DNA of 64,000 nucleotides from Rhizobium sp. RU36D (GTDB taxonomy: Bacteria > Pseudomonadota > Alphaproteobacteria > Rhizobiales > Rhizobiaceae), in contig NZ_FWXU01000005.1 in NCBI RefSeq assembly GCF_900176345.1, positions 62,001 to 126,000 on the forward strand, written 5' to 3'. Below, piece by piece: positions 15,853 through 23,896 of this stretch. Each line of letters begins with the position of its first letter. Within the stretch, counting starts at the first letter, position 1. The position numbers and the translations under genes are program-made. Below the pieces are notes generated by a model. It searched no databases, was not told where the DNA came from, and saw only the letters and a program-made list of their open reading frames with translations.

Positions 15853-17355
15853 ATGAGCGGTTCCACAATCCGCAATCGCGCGCTGACATCCGCGTTTGCC
15901 GCCGTATTCGCGACAGGGGTCTTTGGCTCCGCGCTTGCGCAGCAGGCCAATCCGGACGCCACGATCAACATCGGATCGCTTTACGAGCCGCAGAACCTCG
16001 ACAACACCGCCGGTGCTGGCCAGGGCATCAACGAAGCGTTCAACGGCAATGTCTATGAGGCCCTGTTCCGCCTCACCGACGCCGGCACGGTAGAGCCCGT
16101 TCTGGCCAAGGACACCAAGGTCAGCGAGGACGGCCTCACCTACACCTTTACCCTGCAGCCGGGCGTTACCTTCCATTCCGGCGCGCCGCTCACGTCGAAG
16201 GATGTGAAATTCTCGATCGAGCGCGTCCGGGCGGAGGCTTCCAAGAGCTCGCGCAAGAACAGCCTGAAAAACATCGCCAGTATCGAAACGCCTGATGATG
16301 CAACCGTGGTGGTGAAGCTTGCCTCGCGGTCCATCTCCTTGCCATACAACCTTAGCTATGTCTGGGTTGCCAATGACGAGGCGGGGGATTTCCAGGCCAA
16401 GGAAGATGGCACCGGCCCTTACACCCTGCAGGAATGGCGCCGTGGTTCGTCGCTGGCGCTTTCCCGCTTCGACAAATACTGGGGCGAAAAGCCTAAGAAT
16501 GCCGACGTGGTGTTCCAGTATTTCACCGAGGCGACCGCGCTCAACAATGCGCTGCTCACCGGCTCGGTCGATATCATCACCTCGGTGCAGAGCCCGGATT
16601 CGCTCGCGCAGTTCAAGGACAACAAGGAATTCACCGTCAGCGAGGGCAAGTCCACCACCAAGCTGCTGCTCGCCTATAACGACCGCGTCGCGCCATTCGA
16701 CAACGTCAAGGTCCGCAAGGCGCTGGCCCGGGCGATCGACGACGAGAAGCTGCTGAAGGCGGTTTGGGGCGATTACGGCACGCTGATCGGCTCCTTCGTG
16801 CCGCCGACGGATGCCTGGTATGTCGATCTCACCAAGACCGACGCCTATGATCCGGAAAGCGCCAAGGCGCTCTTGAAGGAAGCCGGCTATCCCGACGGCT
16901 TCACCTTCACCATCGATACGCCGAACTACGACCCGCACCCGATCGCCGCCCAGTTCATCCAGAGCGAACTGGCCAAGGTTGGCGTGAAGGTGGAGATCAA
17001 CGTGATCACCGCCAACGAGTGGTACACCAAGGTCTACAAGGCCCATGATTTCCAGGCGACGCTGCAGGAACACGTGAACCATCGCGACATCGTGTTCTAC
17101 GGCAATCCCGACTTCTACTGGGGCTACAACAACCCCAAGGTGGTTGATCTGATCAAGCAGGCGGAAGCCAGCGCCACGGAAGCGGAGCAGGCCGAGAAGC
17201 TCAAGGAAGCCAACATCCAGATCGCCGAGGATGCGGCCAGCAACTGGTTCTACCTCTATCCGCAGATCGTCGTCTCGAAGGCGACGGTCAGCGGCTATTC
17301 GTTGAACGGCCTGAACTCGCAGTTCTTCGCCTATGGCATAACCAAGGCCGAATAA
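15853..17355 (+). CDS. ABC transporter solute-binding protein, family 5 (peptide type)
   Basis: A 500-residue periplasmic binding protein of the SBP_bac_5 (DppA/OppA) family. The signal peptide is clear: NRALTSAFAAVFATGVFGSALAQQ with AxA-type cleavage near residue 30. The mature part has the conserved region PQNLDNT, the central LTYTFTLQPGVTFHSGAPLTSKDVKFSIER signature and later DPESAKALLKEAGYPDG. The start ATG 15853 follows CAGGAG. It is the first gene of a five-gene importer operon, separated from the permease genes by a strong stem-loop that would let it be expressed in excess. The ligand is probably a peptide or peptide-like compound. Confidence 0.93.
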   Translation: MSGSTIRNRALTSAFAAVFATGVFGSALAQQANPDATINIGSLYEPQNLDNTAGAGQGINEAFNGNVYEALFRLTDAGTVEPVLAKDTKVSEDGLTYTFTLQPGVTFHSGAPLTSKDVKFSIERVRAEASKSSRKNSLKNIASIETPDDATVVVKLASRSISLPYNLSYVWVANDEAGDFQAKEDGTGPYTLQEWRRGSSLALSRFDKYWGEKPKNADVVFQYFTEATALNNALLTGSVDIITSVQSPDSLAQFKDNKEFTVSEGKSTTKLLLAYNDRVAPFDNVKVRKALARAIDDEKLLKAVWGDYGTLIGSFVPPTDAWYVDLTKTDAYDPESAKALLKEAGYPDGFTFTIDTPNYDPHPIAAQFIQSELAKVGVKVEINVITANEWYTKVYKAHDFQATLQEHVNHRDIVFYGNPDFYWGYNNPKVVDLIKQAEASATEAEQAEKLKEANIQIAEDAASNWFYLYPQIVVSKATVSGYSLNGLNSQFFAYGITKAE

Positions 17356-17386
17356 AAGGTCTTCCTAGGCCCAACTCGACACCGGA

Positions 17387-17417
17387 CGCCGCCTGACCTA
17401 TTTTCAGGCGGCGTTTT
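17387..17417 (+). terminator. Stem-loop plus T-run between binding-protein and permease genes
   Basis: CGCCGCCTGA (17387-17396) and TCAGGCGGCG (17404-17413) form a perfect 10-bp stem with a 7-base loop, followed by TTTT. It ends three bases before the permease ATG. This is a partial terminator or 3'-end stabiliser typical between binding-protein and permease genes. Confidence 0.75.
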
Positions 17418-17420
17418 CGC

Positions 17421-18401
17421 ATGGGAGTAACGACCATCCTATCCTATCTCATCCGCCGCTCGGCCATCCTGGCGCTGTCGGTCGTCATCGCCGCCGTCAT
17501 CCTGTTCGTGCTCCTGCGTCTGCTTCCCGGCGATCCCGCCAATGCGCTGGTCTCCGTCGGCGCGGACGCCGCACAGATCGAGGCCGCGCGCAAACAGGTC
17601 GGCTCTGATCTGCCGATCTATCAGCAATTCCTGCAGTTTGCCGGCAATCTCGCGCGGTTCGACCTTGGCAATTCCTTTGTTTCGGGCGCGCCCGTACTGG
17701 CCGAAATCGGCAAGCGGCTGATCGTGACCGTGCCGCTCACCTTGCTCGCCTTCGTTGTCGCCGTCGCGATCGCCGTGCCGCTCGGCATCCTCTCGGTGGT
17801 GCGCCAGCACAAGTGGTATGGCGGCCTGATCTCCGTCGTCTCGCAGCTCGGCATCGCCATTCCGGTGTTCTGGATCGGCATTCTTCTTGTCACTCTCTTC
17901 GCCGTCAACCTCAGGCTCTTCCCGTCGGGCGGCTTCCCATCGCGTGGTTGGCAGGCGCCGGGTGCTGCCTTGCAGGCGCTCATATTGCCGGTTGCCACCA
18001 TCGCCATCGTCATGTCGGCCTCGCTGATCCGCTATGTCAGGTCGGCCACCCAGGATGTGCTGGGCAGCGATTACCTGCGCACCGCCCGCGCTTTGGGCGC
18101 CAGTTATTCCGAGGCGCTGATCCGCCACGGCATCCGTAATGGCGCCGTACCTGTCATTTCCGTGCTCGGCATCGAGCTCGCCTCCACGCTGCTCGGGGCC
18201 GTGGTGGTGGAGCGGGTCTTCGCCTTGCCCGGTCTCGGCTCCATGCTGCTCTTGGGGATCGAGCAGCGGGATTATCCCAATGTTCAGGGCGTGCTGTTCG
18301 TCTCCACGCTGCTGGTGCTGCTTTTGGGCTTTGCTGCCGATATCATCCAGCGGCTGATCGACCCGCGCCTGCGCGGCCGCATGGCCGGAGGCGCCGCATG
18401 A
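17421..18401 (+). CDS. ABC transporter permease, DppB-like
   Basis: A 326-residue inner-membrane permease with six predicted transmembrane helices, beginning MGVTTILSYLIRRSAILALSVV. The periplasmic loop after helix 1 has RLLPGDPANALV, and the cytoplasmic EAA motif region reads YLRTARALGASYSEALIRHGIRN, which contacts the ATPases. It forms the membrane channel with the DppC-like partner whose gene overlaps its stop by four bases. Translation starts immediately after an intergenic stem-loop with no clear Shine-Dalgarno sequence, which may keep permease levels low. Confidence 0.92.
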   Translation: MGVTTILSYLIRRSAILALSVVIAAVILFVLLRLLPGDPANALVSVGADAAQIEAARKQVGSDLPIYQQFLQFAGNLARFDLGNSFVSGAPVLAEIGKRLIVTVPLTLLAFVVAVAIAVPLGILSVVRQHKWYGGLISVVSQLGIAIPVFWIGILLVTLFAVNLRLFPSGGFPSRGWQAPGAALQALILPVATIAIVMSASLIRYVRSATQDVLGSDYLRTARALGASYSEALIRHGIRNGAVPVISVLGIELASTLLGAVVVERVFALPGLGSMLLLGIEQRDYPNVQGVLFVSTLLVLLLGFAADIIQRLIDPRLRGRMAGGAA

Positions 18402-19246
18402 ACACCTCGGCAACCCAACAAAACAAGAGATTTGCGCTGCCCTGGCCTTTCGTCGTCGGTGGCTTGCTGGTCGGGCTACATCTCGTCGTGGCGCTGCTCT
18501 CGCTGGTCTGGACGCCGTATGGCGTCAGCGACATGGTCGGCGGTCGGCTCGAGGGGCCGTCGCTCGCCCACCTTGCCGGAACGGACCGCCTGGGCCGCGA
18601 TCTGATGACGCAGATCATGATCGGCTCGCGCATCGCCGTCATTGTCGGCTGCGGTGCGGTGGCACTCGGTGCCCTGCTGGGTGTCACCATCGGCGTGCTC
18701 GCAGCTTTCGCCAGCCGCACGCTGGACGACGTGCTGGCCGCGGCGCTCGACATCCTGATCGCCTTCCCCACGCTTCTTTTGGCAATGCTGATCGTCGCAT
18801 CGAGCGACGGCGCAAGCCTCGGGACCGCGATCCTGGCGATCGGCATTGCCGGCTCGGCCATCGTGGCGCGTCTGACGCGCATCCTGGTCAAGCGTATCCT
18901 GTCGATGGATTACATCACCGCCGCGCGCATTTCCGGCACGTCCTGGCCTGCTATCGTCCGCATTCATATCCTCCCCAATATCTGGCCGACGCTGATCGTC
19001 AATTTCGCGCTGCAATTCGGCTTGGCGGTCATTGCGGAAGCTTCGCTGTCCTATCTCGGTCTCGGCGCGCCGCCGCCAAACGCCTCTTGGGGCAGGCTGC
19101 TGCAGGAGGCGCAGGCCTCGGTCTATACCGCACCCTTCGGCGCGATTGCACCCGGCGTTGCACTGGTCTCGCTCGTCATCGGTCTCAATCTCTTCGCGGA
19201 CGGCCTGCGCGATGTGGCCGACCCAACCCGCAGGAGAAGCCGATGA
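18398..19246 (+). CDS. ABC transporter permease, DppC-like
   Basis: A 282-residue DppC/OppC-type permease: N-terminal helix (PWPFVVGGLLVGLHLVVALLSLVW), the LAGTDRLGRDLMTQIMIGSR segment diagnostic for this subfamily, and the EAA loop DYITAARISGTSWPAIVRIHILPN. Five to six transmembrane helices are apparent. It heterodimerises with the upstream permease. Its gene overlaps the upstream gene (ATGA) and the downstream ATPase gene (ATGA), so all are translationally coupled. Confidence 0.93.
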   Translation: MNTSATQQNKRFALPWPFVVGGLLVGLHLVVALLSLVWTPYGVSDMVGGRLEGPSLAHLAGTDRLGRDLMTQIMIGSRIAVIVGCGAVALGALLGVTIGVLAAFASRTLDDVLAAALDILIAFPTLLLAMLIVASSDGASLGTAILAIGIAGSAIVARLTRILVKRILSMDYITAARISGTSWPAIVRIHILPNIWPTLIVNFALQFGLAVIAEASLSYLGLGAPPPNASWGRLLQEAQASVYTAPFGAIAPGVALVSLVIGLNLFADGLRDVADPTRRRSR

Positions 19247-20052
19247 GCCCGTTGCTCTCAGTGGACAGCCTCTATATCCGCACCGTGGAAACCACGCTGG
19301 TCTCCGGAGTCTCCTTCACCATTGATGCCGGCGAACGTGTCGGCCTTGTCGGCGAATCCGGCTCGGGCAAATCCCTGACGGCGCTGGCGGTGCTCGGCCT
19401 TTTGCCGGACGCGATGCGCGTGGAGGGATCCGTTCGGCTCGATGGCCATGAAGTTGTGGGCGCGCGGGACCGCGATCTCGTGCCGCTGCGAGGGGTTAGT
19501 GTCGCCGCCGTGTTCCAGGAGCCGATGACGGCGCTCGATCCGCTGATGCGGATCGGCGACCAGGTGGGCGAGGTGGTCAGGCGGCGCGCCAACCGCGACG
19601 GCGAGACGCCGGGCAGGGCGGAGGTGAGGGCGCGCGTTCTCACCCTGCTTGACCGCGTCGCGCTGCCGGAGCCGGAGCGGATCGCTCGCGCCTATCCGCA
19701 TGGCATATCGGGCGGCCAGCGCCAGCGTGCGGCGATAGCCATGGCGCTGGCCTGCCGGCCGAAGCTCCTTATCGCCGACGAGCCGACCACGGCGCTCGAC
19801 GTGACGACCCAGGCCGAGGTGCTGAAGCTGCTGGAGGGCCTGGTGCGTGACGAGGGCATGGCGCTTCTGTTCATCAGCCACGACCTGCCGGTGGTGGCTG
19901 CTGTCACCGAACGGGCCCTGGTCATGCGCCACGGAGAACTGATCGAGGCAGGACCCGTCGGCCCACTGTTCCATCGCCCCACCCATCCCTATACGCAGGG
20001 CCTGGTTGCGGCCGCCCGCGCCTTCGACCAAGCCCTGGAGGCTGCCCTGTGA
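19243..20052 (+). CDS. ABC transporter ATP-binding protein, DppD-like
   Basis: A 269-residue nucleotide-binding subunit: Walker [12 protein letters not shown]-loop [13 protein letters not shown], signature [15 protein letters not shown], Walker [14 protein letters not shown] and H-loop ISHDL are all present. Start ATG 19243 has AGGAG upstream and overlaps the permease stop. It lacks the C-terminal cysteine-containing oligopeptide extension of typical OppD/DppD, so it is short for the family. Confidence 0.93.
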   Translation: MSPLLSVDSLYIRTVETTLVSGVSFTIDAGERVGLVGESGSGKSLTALAVLGLLPDAMRVEGSVRLDGHEVVGARDRDLVPLRGVSVAAVFQEPMTALDPLMRIGDQVGEVVRRRANRDGETPGRAEVRARVLTLLDRVALPEPERIARAYPHGISGGQRQRAAIAMALACRPKLLIADEPTTALDVTTQAEVLKLLEGLVRDEGMALLFISHDLPVVAAVTERALVMRHGELIEAGPVGPLFHRPTHPYTQGLVAAARAFDQALEAAL

Positions 20053-20801
20053 CGCTGCTTGATCTTTCCGGCCTGTCCTTCGGCTATTCCCCGGCAAAGC
20101 CGGTGCTGCGGGATATCGACCTTGCCGTGGCCGCCGGCGACAATCTCGGCATTGTCGGCGAATCCGGCTCCGGCAAGACGACCTTGCTGAAGCTGCTTCT
20201 GGGATTGGAGCGTCCCACCGTGGGTAGGATCTCGTTTCGCGGCAAACCGCTTGATACGTCAGACCGAGGCTTCATACGCGGCTTTCGGCGGAGCGTTCAG
20301 GCGGTCTTCCAGGATCCCTATTCGTCGCTCGATCCGCGCCAGAAGGTGTTCGACATCATTGCAGAGCCGCTGCGCTCTCTGAAGGTGGAGACCGATGTTG
20401 CGGCCGCGGTGGCGCAGGCGCTTGCGGATGTCGACCTGCCGGCCGATGCCGCCGGGCGCTACCCCCACGAGTTTTCCGGAGGCCAGCGGCAGCGCATCGC
20501 GATTGCCCGCGCCATCGTCGCCAAACCGGAGCTGATCATCGCCGACGAGGTGGTCAGCGCGCTCGACCTGACAACGCGCACACGCATCATCGACCTGCTG
20601 CGCGTGCTGTCGCCGCGCATCACCTTCGTCGTCGTGTCGCACGATATCTCTCTGGTTGCGCTGCTGTGCCAGCAACTCGTGGTGCTGGAAAAGGGGAGGA
20701 TCGTCGAGCAGGGCAGGACGCGCGACATTCTCGCGCATCCCCAGCATCCCTATACCCAAAGGCTGCTGGCCAGCACGCCGCGCATGCCGGCCTTGGTTTG
20801 A
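20049..20801 (+). CDS. ABC transporter ATP-binding protein, DppF-like
   Basis: A 250-residue second ATPase with a GTG start (20049) overlapping the previous stop. Walker A is GESGSGKTT, Q-loop VFQDPYSSLDPRQ (typical DppF/OppF), signature FSGGQRQRIAIARAI. Walker B is IIADEVVSALDL, where the usual DEPVSALD proline is replaced by valine, and the H-loop is VSHDIS. It pairs with the DppD-like subunit to energise import. It is the last gene of the operon and faces the convergent M28 peptidase gene. Confidence 0.92.
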   Translation: MTLLDLSGLSFGYSPAKPVLRDIDLAVAAGDNLGIVGESGSGKTTLLKLLLGLERPTVGRISFRGKPLDTSDRGFIRGFRRSVQAVFQDPYSSLDPRQKVFDIIAEPLRSLKVETDVAAAVAQALADVDLPADAAGRYPHEFSGGQRQRIAIARAIVAKPELIIADEVVSALDLTTRTRIIDLLRVLSPRITFVVVSHDISLVALLCQQLVVLEKGRIVEQGRTRDILAHPQHPYTQRLLASTPRMPALV

Positions 20802-20856
20802 ACCAGGTCTGAAGTCGGGCTGCCTGACGGTGCGTTCCCAGATGCGAGGTCATCAC

Positions 20857-20883
20857 CCGGCGGGCCTAGGGTCAGCCCGCCGG
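20857..20883. terminator. Hairpin between convergent importer and M28 genes
   Basis: CCGGCGGGC (20857-20865) pairs perfectly with GCCCGCCGG (20875-20883) over a 9-base loop in the 105-base convergent gap. No clear T-run follows on either strand, so it is a candidate bidirectional terminator only. Confidence 0.5.
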
Positions 20884-20906
20884 TCCATCCGCGTGTCGCG
20901 GGGGGC

Positions 20907-22640
20907 TTAAGCCGCCGCCATCACGTCTGCGACCATTTTCTCGGCCTGGCGCAAGGCCGCGACGACGCGGTTCTGTCCGCGCACCAGTTGCGTCCTGGCG
21001 AAGCCCAGTTTTTCCGGCCCCAGCTTGTCGAGATCGGCCGCCGTTGCAAGGGCAGGCAGTTCCGGAATCGGGATCGCCGGATCGTGTCGGAAGCGCTGCT
21101 CGCGGGTGTAGTTGAGCGGCACCAGGATACGGGCGAGCCCCTGGATGACCGCGTTGGCCGGCTCAGGCGGAACCTGGCCTTCGGCAATTCCGGCGTAGAA
21201 GGCGTCAAGTCGGGCCGCCATGCTGTCGACGGCTTTGCGGGCAGGCGAAAGATCGAAACGATCACCGGCCTTTTTCTGGTAGTCATCGACGGTATGACGG
21301 AATTCCTTGGCAGTCGCACGCCAGTCGAATGGCAGGACCGTCGCATTGGCATTGCGCATCACCGCCAGCAGATAGACCTTGATGTCGCGTTCCAGGATGG
21401 TCTTGTCGGCAATCTCGAGCGTGTCGTTTTCGGTATGCCAGGCGATGTTCCCGCCGCAGCCGCCAACGGTGTAGTACCCCTTTTCCTCCCGGTCGCGGTC
21501 GGTCATGGTCGACGACAGCATGAGATAGCTGCTGATACCGATATTGTTGAAGGAATAGTCGCCGGCGCGGTGAGGGCGCTCCGCCTCCGCAGCCTTGCCT
21601 GCCACCTCCTGGATCACGTCCGAAAGGAAGGCCTCGGTTTCGCTCATCATGCACAGATTGATGAATTCGGTAGCCCAGCGGCAGCCGGGGCTATCGCAAT
21701 TGACCTGCGCCACGCAGTTCTCGTCCAGATCCAGCGCAAAATTATCGGCGAACCAGGTGGAGCCGGCATAACGGCCGGTGGAGTGGCCGGGCCACCAGCA
21801 GATCCTGACCGAGCGCTTCAGCTTGTCGCGGTTTGCCCAGAGCACCCGCGCGATTTCCAGCATGGTGGCGTCGCCGGTGGCATTGTCACCCACGCCGACA
21901 TCCCAACTGTCGAGGTGCCCGTGGAGCAGCACGTATTTCTCGGGTTCCTCGGTGCCCTTGATGAAGACTTCGGGCAGCTTACTCTTGAACCAGCCCTCTT
22001 CCATTTCCGTGTAGACGGTCACCTCCGCGCCGGTCTCGGCGAGCGCCATCAGGGCATCGCCGCTTTCCCGGTTGACAGCGACAGCCGGGATTTTTGGCTT
22101 GCGCGGCAGGTCGTCGAGGTCAGGCGTTCCCCAGATCGTGGTGCAGATGCCCCAATGGATATCGACGCCCGGATTGATCGCGATGACACCGATTGCCCCC
22201 ATGTCGGAAAACTGAGCCACAAGGCCGGGATTGGCGAAGCCTTCGGACAACACGATCTTGCCCCGCACACGCGACGCAAGCTCGCTGGTATCCTCGACGG
22301 ATCGCTCGAACATGGTGGAAATGGCTCTGGGCTGGTTGCTGGCCACGTAGATGAGCTGGCCCTTGACACCATCACGGGCGTCGCGGGCATAGGCCGGCGG
22401 CTTGGCGCGAAAGGTTTTGCCGACAGCCTCGACCCTAGCGAGACCGGGGAGGCTGAGATGCAGGCTGGGCTCATGCATGGTGACCTCGACGCCATGCCGC
22501 GCCAGGCGGGCCGCCACCTCATCCATGGCGCGGTTCACATCGGTCGGATGCTCCCGCTTGTAGGTGGCGAAGCTCTTCACCAAGGCCCATGGCTCCTCAA
22601 GGGAGACGGCTTCCAAAATCGCGGATTCCATCTGATTCAT
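20907..22640 (-). CDS. M28 family zinc peptidase with PA domain, altered Glu-Glu site
   Basis: A 577-residue peptidase-like protein. A protease-associated (PA) insert covers roughly residues 95-210. The M28 core follows: H242 in LHGHLDSWD and D252 in VGDNATGDATM are in place, as are a later Asp in NCDSPG and the His in NIAWHTENDTLE. The segment that normally reads WTGEEQGLLGS is here WWPGHSTGRYAGS, so the catalytic and metal Glu pair is replaced by H286/S287. It may be a variant aminopeptidase or a binding/lyase-type relative. There is no signal peptide. Two TTGTTTCAT sites lie just upstream, linking it to the nearby IclR regulator. Confidence 0.8.
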   Translation of the reverse strand: MNQMESAILEAVSLEEPWALVKSFATYKREHPTDVNRAMDEVAARLARHGVEVTMHEPSLHLSLPGLARVEAVGKTFRAKPPAYARDARDGVKGQLIYVASNQPRAISTMFERSVEDTSELASRVRGKIVLSEGFANPGLVAQFSDMGAIGVIAINPGVDIHWGICTTIWGTPDLDDLPRKPKIPAVAVNRESGDALMALAETGAEVTVYTEMEEGWFKSKLPEVFIKGTEEPEKYVLLHGHLDSWDVGVGDNATGDATMLEIARVLWANRDKLKRSVRICWWPGHSTGRYAGSTWFADNFALDLDENCVAQVNCDSPGCRWATEFINLCMMSETEAFLSDVIQEVAGKAAEAERPHRAGDYSFNNIGISSYLMLSSTMTDRDREEKGYYTVGGCGGNIAWHTENDTLEIADKTILERDIKVYLLAVMRNANATVLPFDWRATAKEFRHTVDDYQKKAGDRFDLSPARKAVDSMAARLDAFYAGIAEGQVPPEPANAVIQGLARILVPLNYTREQRFRHDPAIPIPELPALATAADLDKLGPEKLGFARTQLVRGQNRVVAALRQAEKMVADVMAAA

Positions 22641-22654
22641 GCCAATATCCTCCG

Positions 22655-22683
22655 TTGTTTCATCAGTTAAAACATTGTTTCAT
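22655..22683. promoter_or_regulatory. Pair of TTGTTTCAT sites upstream of M28 gene (candidate IclR operator)
   Basis: TTGTTTCAT occurs at 22655-22663 and again at 22675-22683, start to start 20 bases (about two helical turns). The 8-mer TGTTTCAT recurs in the regulator/importer intergenic region at 23714-23721 as half of a dyad. Confidence 0.55.
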
Positions 22684-22813
22684 AATTCTGATGAAGGCTA
22701 ACAGAGGTCGATCTGGCTCGCAAGCGAGGAGTTGATGGCCGGGGCGTGCAAAGGCGGACCGGTGCCGCAACACCAGTCGCAAGGTCAAAAACAGATCATT
22801 GCAAAAGCCGAGG

Positions 22814-23626
22814 CTAGACGGCGGCGCTGGCCGCTGGCGCCTTGGGGGCCGCCTTTCGGCCGGGGGAGATGGACAGGCGTTCGGAAATTTCCGCCGCCGC
22901 CTCAAGGGCGGCCTGGAGATAGCTTGTCCGCCGTTCCTCATCGAAACGGGCGACGGCGCCGGCGACTGAAATCGAGGCGATGACGGAACCATCGGTGCCG
23001 GTGATGGGCGCTGCCACCGAAAAGGCGCCTTCGTCCAGATCGTTGATGGCGATGTTGTAGCCATTGGCCCGGATGCGCTCCAGCGCCTGACGCAGCCTGG
23101 CCTCATCCGTGATCGTATAGGGCGTGAAGGCCTCAAGCGGCGGCGTCACGACGGCGTCGATGACCGCCGCATCGGCAAAGGCCAGCAACAGCATCGAGCC
23201 ACCACCCGCATGCAGGGGACCGTTTCGCCCGGCCTGGGCAAAGAGGCGGATCGAGTGATGGCCCGATCGGGTCGCCAGCACATAGCTGCGCAAGCCCTCG
23301 CGCACCACAAGATTGACGTTTTCGGAGGTCCGGTCGCGCAGCGCATCCATGACGGGGCGGGCCGCATGCAACAGGCTGCCATCCTTGCCGAGCCGCTCGC
23401 CCAGGACCCCCACACGATAACCCAGCGAATATTCCGCCCGCTCCGCATCGCGCGAGACAAACCCGCGCTCCTCAAGGGTGCAGAGCAGCCGGAAGACGAG
23501 GGATTTCGTCATGCCAAGGGATTTGGCCAGGGCGGTCACGCCCTGCTCGGGCTTGTCGGCCAGGGCCTCCAGCAGTGCGAGCGCCCGGTCGACCGCGGCA
23601 ATCTTGTAGTCTTTGGTATCCTTCAT
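22814..23626 (-). CDS. IclR family transcriptional regulator
   Basis: 270 residues. An N-terminal winged helix (residues about 8-60: AAVDRALALLEALADKPEQGVTALAKSLGMTKSLVFRLLCTLEERGFV) precedes the IclR effector-binding domain (GGSMLLLAFAD, FSVAAPITGTDGSVIASISVAG). Start ATG 23626 follows GGGGAG; a longer frame upstream is less likely. It is divergent from the second Opp/Dpp operon and upstream of the M28 gene. The shared dyad GAAACA-C-TGTTTC and its half sites suggest control of both. The effector is probably the imported compound or a breakdown product. Confidence 0.9.
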   Translation of the reverse strand: MKDTKDYKIAAVDRALALLEALADKPEQGVTALAKSLGMTKSLVFRLLCTLEERGFVSRDAERAEYSLGYRVGVLGERLGKDGSLLHAARPVMDALRDRTSENVNLVVREGLRSYVLATRSGHHSIRLFAQAGRNGPLHAGGGSMLLLAFADAAVIDAVVTPPLEAFTPYTITDEARLRQALERIRANGYNIAINDLDEGAFSVAAPITGTDGSVIASISVAGAVARFDEERRTSYLQAALEAAAEISERLSISPGRKAAPKAPAASAAV

Positions 23627-23706
23627 TGGCGTTCTCCCCTTGTCACGGCGATCTTGTGATCGCTTCTTGCAATCTTTCAAGAATGTGTTTTACTAACCAA
23701 AAATAC

Positions 23707-23721
23707 GAAACACTGTTTCAT
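23707..23721. promoter_or_regulatory. GAAACA-C-TGTTTC dyad, candidate IclR operator
   Basis: GAAACA (23707-23712), C, TGTTTC (23714-23719) is a perfect inverted repeat between the divergent IclR gene and the second importer operon. The right half extends to TGTTTCAT, the same word found twice before the M28 gene. Confidence 0.6.
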
Positions 23722-23896
23722 ACAATAAAACAAGATGGGGCTCCGCGTAATTTCATTTTCCTGCGATCCCAAGGCCGGATTGGGGTCCCAGTCAAATCAG
23801 CGGCGGCTTTTACCGGCGGCAATGCTTCGCGACTGCGGGTGGCTGACTGCCCCTCGCCAATAAGGACAAAACCCAGTCTTTCAGAGGAGAACAACA

